The position numbers and the translations under genes are program-made. The notes beneath the pieces are model-generated. The model was given only the letters and a program-made list of their open reading frames with translations, was not told where the DNA came from and made no database searches. Source: an uncultured Prevotellaceae bacterium (GTDB lineage: Bacteria; Bacteroidota; Bacteroidia; Bacteroidales; Bacteroidaceae). Taken from it: a stretch of DNA of 11,585 nucleotides. The stretch covers positions 1-11,585 of the forward strand of contig CALFJG010000003.1 of NCBI GenBank assembly GCA_937877625.1, read 5' to 3'. Shown piece after piece: positions 8,811-11,585 of the stretch; the first letter of the stretch is position 1; every line of letters begins with the position of its first letter.

Positions 8811-8837
8811 GCAATGCGGGCGAGCCGCCTGCGCTCC
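8811..8837. repeat. GC-rich hairpin repeat, inverted copy
   Basis: The reverse complement reads GGAGCGCAGGCGGCTCGCCC followed by GCATTGC, nearly the same as 8732 onward. GGAGCGCAGGCGGC at 8732-8745 is a perfect 14-bp inverted repeat of 8824-8837, so the two copies can pair into one long hairpin as in BIME-type paired REP elements. Confidence 0.8.
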
Positions 8838-8878
8838 GGCATTGAGCTGCAGGTACTCCGGCATACGTCTTGCTTGTC

Positions 8879-8896
8879 GCCCTGTCAGGGCTTTTT
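8879..8896 (+). terminator. Short GCCCT-GTC-AGGGC hairpin followed by five T
   Basis: A 5-bp stem (8879-8883 with 8887-8891) and TTTTT at 8892-8896. It has the form of a weak terminator but follows no visible plus-strand gene. Two related hairpins lie upstream (8758-8770 and GCCC-TTAC-GGGC at 8801-8812), so it may simply be part of the repeat cluster. Confidence 0.3.
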
Positions 8897-9006
8897 CACA
8901 GCTTGCGAAACTTGAGAAAGAATGATAAATGACAAATGCCAAGCCGTCATAGAAAAATGACTGAAAAGCGACATTTTTTGCTTCGCTAATAAGATTTTCC
9001 TACAAG

Positions 9007-9041
9007 TTTGTAACGGAAATATCCGAAAATCATTACCTTTG
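9007..9041 (+). promoter_or_regulatory. Bacteroidota-type promoter of the HU gene
   Basis: TTTG at 9007-9010 and TACCTTTG at 9034-9041 match the -33 TTTG and -7 TAnnTTTG boxes of the main Bacteroidota sigma factor. The spacing of 23 is slightly longer than usual. Transcription would begin near 9048, leaving a leader of about 80 nt before ATG at 9127. Confidence 0.8.
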
Positions 9042-9126
9042 CACCCGCTTTGAGAGCAATCATTCAGAAGCGACAGTACGTTTTACTCCATATTTATAAT
9101 AATAGAAGCAACCAAACCCCAGAACC

Positions 9127-9399
9127 ATGACAAAAGCAGAAATTGTTTCACAAATTCACTTGAAGACAGGAGTTGAGAAGATAGTAGCCGCAGCCTGCGT
9201 TGATGCCTTCGTAGAAGCGGTGAGTGCCTCGCTTGAAGCCAAGGAGCACGTATATATGCGTGGTTTCGGCACCTTCCTTCTTAAGACTCGCAAAGAGAAA
9301 TTGGGACGCAACATTACGGCAAACACCTCGCTCGTAATCCCCGAGCATCAAATAGTATCTTTCAAGCCGTCAAAGAAACTCGCCGTACGTATCAAATAG
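9127..9399 (+). CDS. HU/IHF-family nucleoid DNA-binding protein
   Basis: A 90-residue protein, the usual size of the HU/IHF family. Residues 1-40 form the N-terminal helical dimerisation part (MTKAEIVSQI start). RGFGTF at 45-50 is the family turn, followed by the basic DNA-binding arm (KTRKEKLGRN, 53-62) and the closing IPEHQIVSFKPSKKL (71-85). It is expected to bind and bend DNA as a dimer in the nucleoid. The usual GRNP arm-tip proline is replaced by Ile63 (GRNI), as recalled for many Bacteroidota HU proteins, so bending may differ from E. coli HU. Its own promoter lies at 9007-9041. The 29-residue peptide gene starts 41 bp downstream, and rng follows. No Shine-Dalgarno is present, which is normal for the phylum. 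HU versus IHF subunit cannot be settled from sequence alone. Confidence 0.95.
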   Translation: MTKAEIVSQIHLKTGVEKIVAAACVDAFVEAVSASLEAKEHVYMRGFGTFLLKTRKEKLGRNITANTSLVIPEHQIVSFKPSKKLAVRIK

Positions 9400-9440
9400 C
9401 GCAAGAACAATATCAAACGTATCAAAAAACCTCCACAACT

Positions 9441-9530
9441 ATGCCAAACGGTAAGAAAAAGAAAAGACACAAGATGTCAACCCACAAGCGCAAAAAACGT
9501 TTGCGCAAGAACAGGCACAAGAGCAAGTAA
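9441..9530 (+). CDS. Very basic 29-residue peptide, possible small ribosome-associated protein
   Basis: ATG at 9441 to TAA at 9530 codes for 29 residues, of which 19 are Lys, Arg or His (MPNGKKKKRHKM ... KRKKRLRKNRHKSK). The frame fits neatly between HU and the terminator-like hairpin. From memory, near-identical peptides occur in the same place in other Bacteroidales, and the composition resembles tiny ribosomal proteins such as mycobacterial bS22 and the AURKAIP1/COX24-like basic domain. A role in binding rRNA is inferred from charge and context only. It probably shares the HU transcript (41-bp gap, no intervening promoter). It has no membrane segment or signal peptide. Confidence 0.75.
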   Translation: MPNGKKKKRHKMSTHKRKKRLRKNRHKSK

Positions 9531-9562
9531 TATATAAGTGCTTGTGCCGCTTAAGAGTGAAA

Positions 9563-9611
9563 GCGTGCTGGTGTGCCTCCTTACTGTTGAGGCATATTGG
9601 CACGCCTTTTT
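9563..9611 (+). terminator. Strong intrinsic terminator or attenuator between the basic peptide and rng
   Basis: Arms 9563-9579 and 9589-9605 form 17 consecutive pairs around a 9-nt loop, followed by C and TTTTT at 9607-9611. Four of the pairs are G-U and exist only in the plus-strand RNA; in a minus-strand transcript they would be A-C mismatches. This supports a plus-strand function. It would end the HU-peptide transcript, with partial read-through into rng possible. Confidence 0.8.
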
Positions 9612-9647
9612 ATAGGTGGGTTCTGTTGCGAACAGACAGAACCTATA
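9611..9647 (+). promoter_or_regulatory. Hairpin in the rng leader
   Basis: TATAGG (9611-9616) and TTCTGT (9621-9626) pair with ACAGAA and CCTATA (9636-9647), giving 12 pairs with a 4-nt bulge and a 9-nt loop. Without the bulge, GGTTCTGT/ACAGAACC is a perfect 8-bp stem. It ends 31 nt before the rng ATG. The role is unknown; a regulatory structure for rng mRNA is a guess. Confidence 0.45.
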
Positions 9648-9678
9648 GTATTCAAACAGTACACATTTTTTCTGCAAC

Positions 9679-11256
9679 ATGACCAGCGAACTCATTGTCG
9701 ATGTGCAGCCGTCGAAGAAGATGTCTATTGCGTTGCTTGAAGACAAGCGCCTCGCCGAATATCAGGAAGAGGGCTTGAGCGAGCATTTCGCAGTGGGCAA
9801 CGTCTATCTGGCGCGCGTGAAGAAGATTATGACGGGCCTGAACGCATGTTTCGTGAATGTGGGTTACGAGCGCGATGCTTTTCTCCATTACTTAGACCTC
9901 GGAGAGCATTTCCATTCGTACGAAAAACTTCTTGAACGCGCCGCCAAGGGGCGCGTGGGTCGTCTCTCTGCTTTTCCCCGCCAGGCCGACCTCGACCGCG
10001 AGGGGAGCATACAAAACACGGTGAAGACGGGGCAGGACGTACTCGTGCAGATAGTGAAAGAGCCTATCTCTACCAAGGGGCCGCGGCTGACGTGCGAAAT
10101 ATCTTTCGCCGGACGTTACTTGGTGATGATGCCTTTCAGCAACAAAATCAACGTCTCCTCAAAAATTAAGAAGCGCGGCGAGCGTGCGCGCCTCAAACAA
10201 CTTATCTCAAGCATCAAGCCCGAAGGTGTTGGCATTATCGTACGCACCGTAGCCGAGGGGCAGGGTGCTTCCGAACTCGACAACGAGCTGCGTGGGCTCT
10301 ACCAGCGGTGGCAAAAGATGGTGGAGCGGTTACAGCAATCCCCCGAGCGGCCTTTGCTCGTCTATGAGGAGACCTCGCGCGCGGTGGGGCTTCTGCGCGA
10401 CCTTTTCAACCCCTCGTTTGCCAATATCTATGTGAACGATGCGCCTACCTATCGCCAGATACGCGACTACGTGTCGATGATAGCCCCCGAGCGCATAGAG
10501 ATAGTGAAACACTACCGCGGCAACGTGCCTATCTTTGACAATTTCAGCGTGACGCGCCAGATACGCGCGGCCTTCGGGCGTAGCGTGACATATAAACACG
10601 GTGCTTATCTCATTATAGAGCACACCGAGGCGATGCACGTGGTGGATGTGAATAGCGGCAACCGCTCGCTCAGTGAGGTGGACGGGGGACAAGAGGGCAA
10701 TGCCTTAGAGGTGAACCTCGGAGCTGCCGACGAACTGGCTCGCCAACTGCGGCTGAGAGACATGGGCGGCATTATTATCGTTGACTTTATTGATATGAGC
10801 GAGCCCGAGCACCGGCAGATGCTCTATGAGCGTATGTGCGAGAATATGCAGAAAGATCGTGCGCGCCACAATATCCTGCCGCTCTCTAAGTTCGGCCTCA
10901 TGCAGATAACCCGCCAACGTGTGCGCCCACCCCAAGAGGTGAGCGTGGAGGAGCAGTGCCCCACGTGTGGCGGTACGGGCAAGATAAAGTCGAGTCTGCT
11001 ATTTACCGAGCTCTTAGAAGAAAAGATAGACCAACTCACCAAGAAACACCGCATCAAGAAGTTCCGACTCCATATTCATCCGTTCGTGGCCGCCTATGTG
11101 AACCAAGGTATTATCAGCCTTGCCCACAAATGGCACGCCCGCTACGGCTGGGGATGGAAAATCATTCCTAACCAAAGCCTTTCCTACCTTGAATATCGTT
11201 TCTACGATGAAGACGGACAGGAAATCTTTATGAACAACGAGCGCGATATGCAATAG
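9679..11256 (+). CDS. rng: Ribonuclease G/E family endoribonuclease
   Basis: A 525-residue protein, close to RNase G in length and lacking the long C-terminal scaffold of E. coli RNase E. It opens like RNase G (MTSELIVDVQPSKK). An S1-type RNA-binding region spans about 38-130 (GNVYLARVKKIMTGLNACFV, AFLHYLD), with what looks like a basic insert near 85-110. The catalytic metal-binding aspartates are Asp323 in VVDVNSG and Asp369 in IIIVDFIDM. CPTCGGTG at 427-434 (Cys427, Cys430) is the zinc-link that holds dimers together. All key residues are present, so an active 5'-monophosphate-preferring endonuclease acting in rRNA maturation and mRNA decay is expected. It begins 67 bp after a strong hairpin, and no TAnnTTTG promoter is visible between them. 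The start matches the family N-terminus. RNase E and G cannot be told apart firmly here; length favours G. Confidence 0.97.
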   Translation: MTSELIVDVQPSKKMSIALLEDKRLAEYQEEGLSEHFAVGNVYLARVKKIMTGLNACFVNVGYERDAFLHYLDLGEHFHSYEKLLERAAKGRVGRLSAFPRQADLDREGSIQNTVKTGQDVLVQIVKEPISTKGPRLTCEISFAGRYLVMMPFSNKINVSSKIKKRGERARLKQLISSIKPEGVGIIVRTVAEGQGASELDNELRGLYQRWQKMVERLQQSPERPLLVYEETSRAVGLLRDLFNPSFANIYVNDAPTYRQIRDYVSMIAPERIEIVKHYRGNVPIFDNFSVTRQIRAAFGRSVTYKHGAYLIIEHTEAMHVVDVNSGNRSLSEVDGGQEGNALEVNLGAADELARQLRLRDMGGIIIVDFIDMSEPEHRQMLYERMCENMQKDRARHNILPLSKFGLMQITRQRVRPPQEVSVEEQCPTCGGTGKIKSSLLFTELLEEKIDQLTKKHRIKKFRLHIHPFVAAYVNQGIISLAHKWHARYGWGWKIIPNQSLSYLEYRFYDEDGQEIFMNNERDMQ

Positions 11257-11273
11257 CAATCGCGCTCGTTGTT
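11233..11273 (+). repeat. Perfect 15-bp inverted repeat spanning the rng stop codon
   Basis: AACAACGAGCGCGAT at 11233-11247 and its exact reverse complement at 11259-11273 enclose an 11-nt loop that contains the TAG stop (11254-11256). No T run follows on either strand, so it is not a classical terminator. It could protect the 3' end or act in termination by another route. Confidence 0.9.
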
Positions 11274-11330
11274 AAAGTAGGGGCAACAGCATAGCAGCAC
11301 CCACGACCTTTATATAGCGAGCCGCCCGCC

Positions 11331-11382
11331 GGAGCGCACGCGGCCTCGCAATGTCGGAGCGCACGCGGCCTCGCGTGCAATG
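11331..11382. repeat. Two tandem GC-rich hairpin repeat units
   Basis: GGAGCGCACGCGGCCTCGC begins at both 11331 and 11356, with the units 25 bp apart. The second unit has a perfect 7-bp hairpin, GCACGCG (11361-11367) and CGCGTGC (11372-11378), loop GCCT. The first lacks the GTGC needed to complete the stem before AATG. These are variants of the unit at 8731-8760. Confidence 0.8.
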
Positions 11383-11400
11383 CTCTGCAAAGGCCTAAAC

Positions 11401-11464
11401 TTTTGCGTTAAGCCAGAAAAGCAAAGCGAAGCTTGCTTCAGCTTTGCCTTGGCGAGCAAAAGTC
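11401..11464. repeat. Interspersed repeat, inverted partner of 8401-8465
   Basis: In reverse complement it aligns to 8401-8465 with seven mismatches and one gap. The two blocks lie about 2.9 kb apart in inverted orientation and bracket HU, the basic peptide and rng. Confidence 0.85.
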
Positions 11465-11479
11465 TGTCAACGACAAACT
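11462..11479. repeat. Short direct repeat GTCTGTCAACGACAAACT
   Basis: Direct repeat of 8673-8690 with one mismatch. It abuts the interspersed repeat here, whereas at the other site the two are about 210 bp apart, so the elements move or decay independently. Confidence 0.75.
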
Positions 11480-11585
11480 ATTAGCGGACAGCAATTTAAT
11501 AATTGGTTATTAGAAGGTGGGTAGCTTTCTGGCTTAAGGGTCAAATATACTCCTAAAAAGAGCCTTAATTGGTCTTCAGTGGCAA

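Larger units (their letters stand above)
8330..9006. other. Repeat-rich intergenic region without a gene
   Basis: No convincing coding frame is seen. It holds the probable leader of the small protein, an interspersed repeat at 8401-8465, a possible stem (8451-8461 with 8516-8526) enclosing a CCTACG/CGTAGG hairpin (8469-8474, 8485-8490), an AT-rich stretch at 8555-8650, and a cluster of GC-rich hairpin repeats at 8731-8891. It separates two divergently transcribed units. Confidence 0.7.
11257..11585. other. Repeat-rich region downstream of rng without a gene
   Basis: No coding frame is supported. It holds the 3' arm of the stop-codon hairpin, two GC-rich repeat units (11331-11382), the inverted partner of the 8401 repeat (11401-11464), the GTCTGTCAA repeat (11462-11479), and another TTTCTGGCTTAA (11527-11537) that repeats the end of the interspersed element. 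The last 50 bases are AT-rich with nothing recognisable. Confidence 0.7.

Noticed and set aside
8731..8891. Regularly placed hairpins considered as a CRISPR array or attachment site.
   Set aside because: Units are inverted and unevenly spaced, with no constant repeat-spacer pattern and no integrase or cas gene nearby.
10330..10692. A 120-codon minus-strand frame within rng.
   Set aside because: Antisense to the conserved catalytic region of RNase G/E; a shadow frame.
11542..11549. TATATTTG on the minus strand, matching TAnnTTTG.
   Set aside because: No -33 box at a suitable distance and no minus-strand gene to its left; likely chance in an AT-rich stretch.

Overview
The window looks like a chromosomal segment from a Prevotella-like member of the Bacteroidales (phylum Bacteroidota). 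Three things point there: a promoter of the Bacteroidota form (TTTG ... TAnnTTTG), here TACCTTTGCAC; starts without Shine-Dalgarno motifs; and the gene content, namely a giant secreted M60-like protease, an HU-family protein without the usual arm-tip proline, and an RNase G/E-family gene. The genus is inferred from general resemblance, not from an alignment.

Left two thirds (1-8024, minus strand): one uninterrupted reading frame starts at 8024 and runs off the left edge, giving at least 2,674 residues with no stop. It has a Sec signal peptide, a long Ser/Thr/Gly/Asn/Tyr-rich repetitive region, several beta-trefoil-like (ricin B type) modules with QxW motifs, and an M60-like gluzincin catalytic domain with the motif HEQGH(x12)E (His2034, Glu2035, His2038, Glu2051). 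It is probably a secreted or surface glycoprotein (mucin) protease. Two modules inside it end in a 213-bp segment that is identical base for base and lies exactly 470 codons apart, although the surrounding modules have diverged. A 63-residue acidic small protein (8138-8329) lies just upstream and is probably cotranscribed from a promoter near 8557-8564.

Middle (8330-9126): about 800 bp without a gene, filled with GC-rich hairpins and short interspersed repeats. The same repeat types reappear after rng (11257-11585), some inverted, so they bracket the housekeeping cluster.

Right third (9127-11256, plus strand): an HU-family DNA-binding protein with a clear promoter, a 29-residue very basic peptide (9441-9530), a strong terminator-like hairpin (9563-9611), and a ribonuclease G/E-family gene (9679-11256). 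No promoter is visible between the hairpin and rng, so rng may depend on read-through. A perfect 15-bp inverted repeat spans the rng stop codon.

The two halves look functionally separate: a niche-specific secreted enzyme system on the left and a nucleoid/RNA-processing cluster on the right, divided by repeat-rich spacer. No tRNA, rRNA, CRISPR array or insertion sequence is visible.
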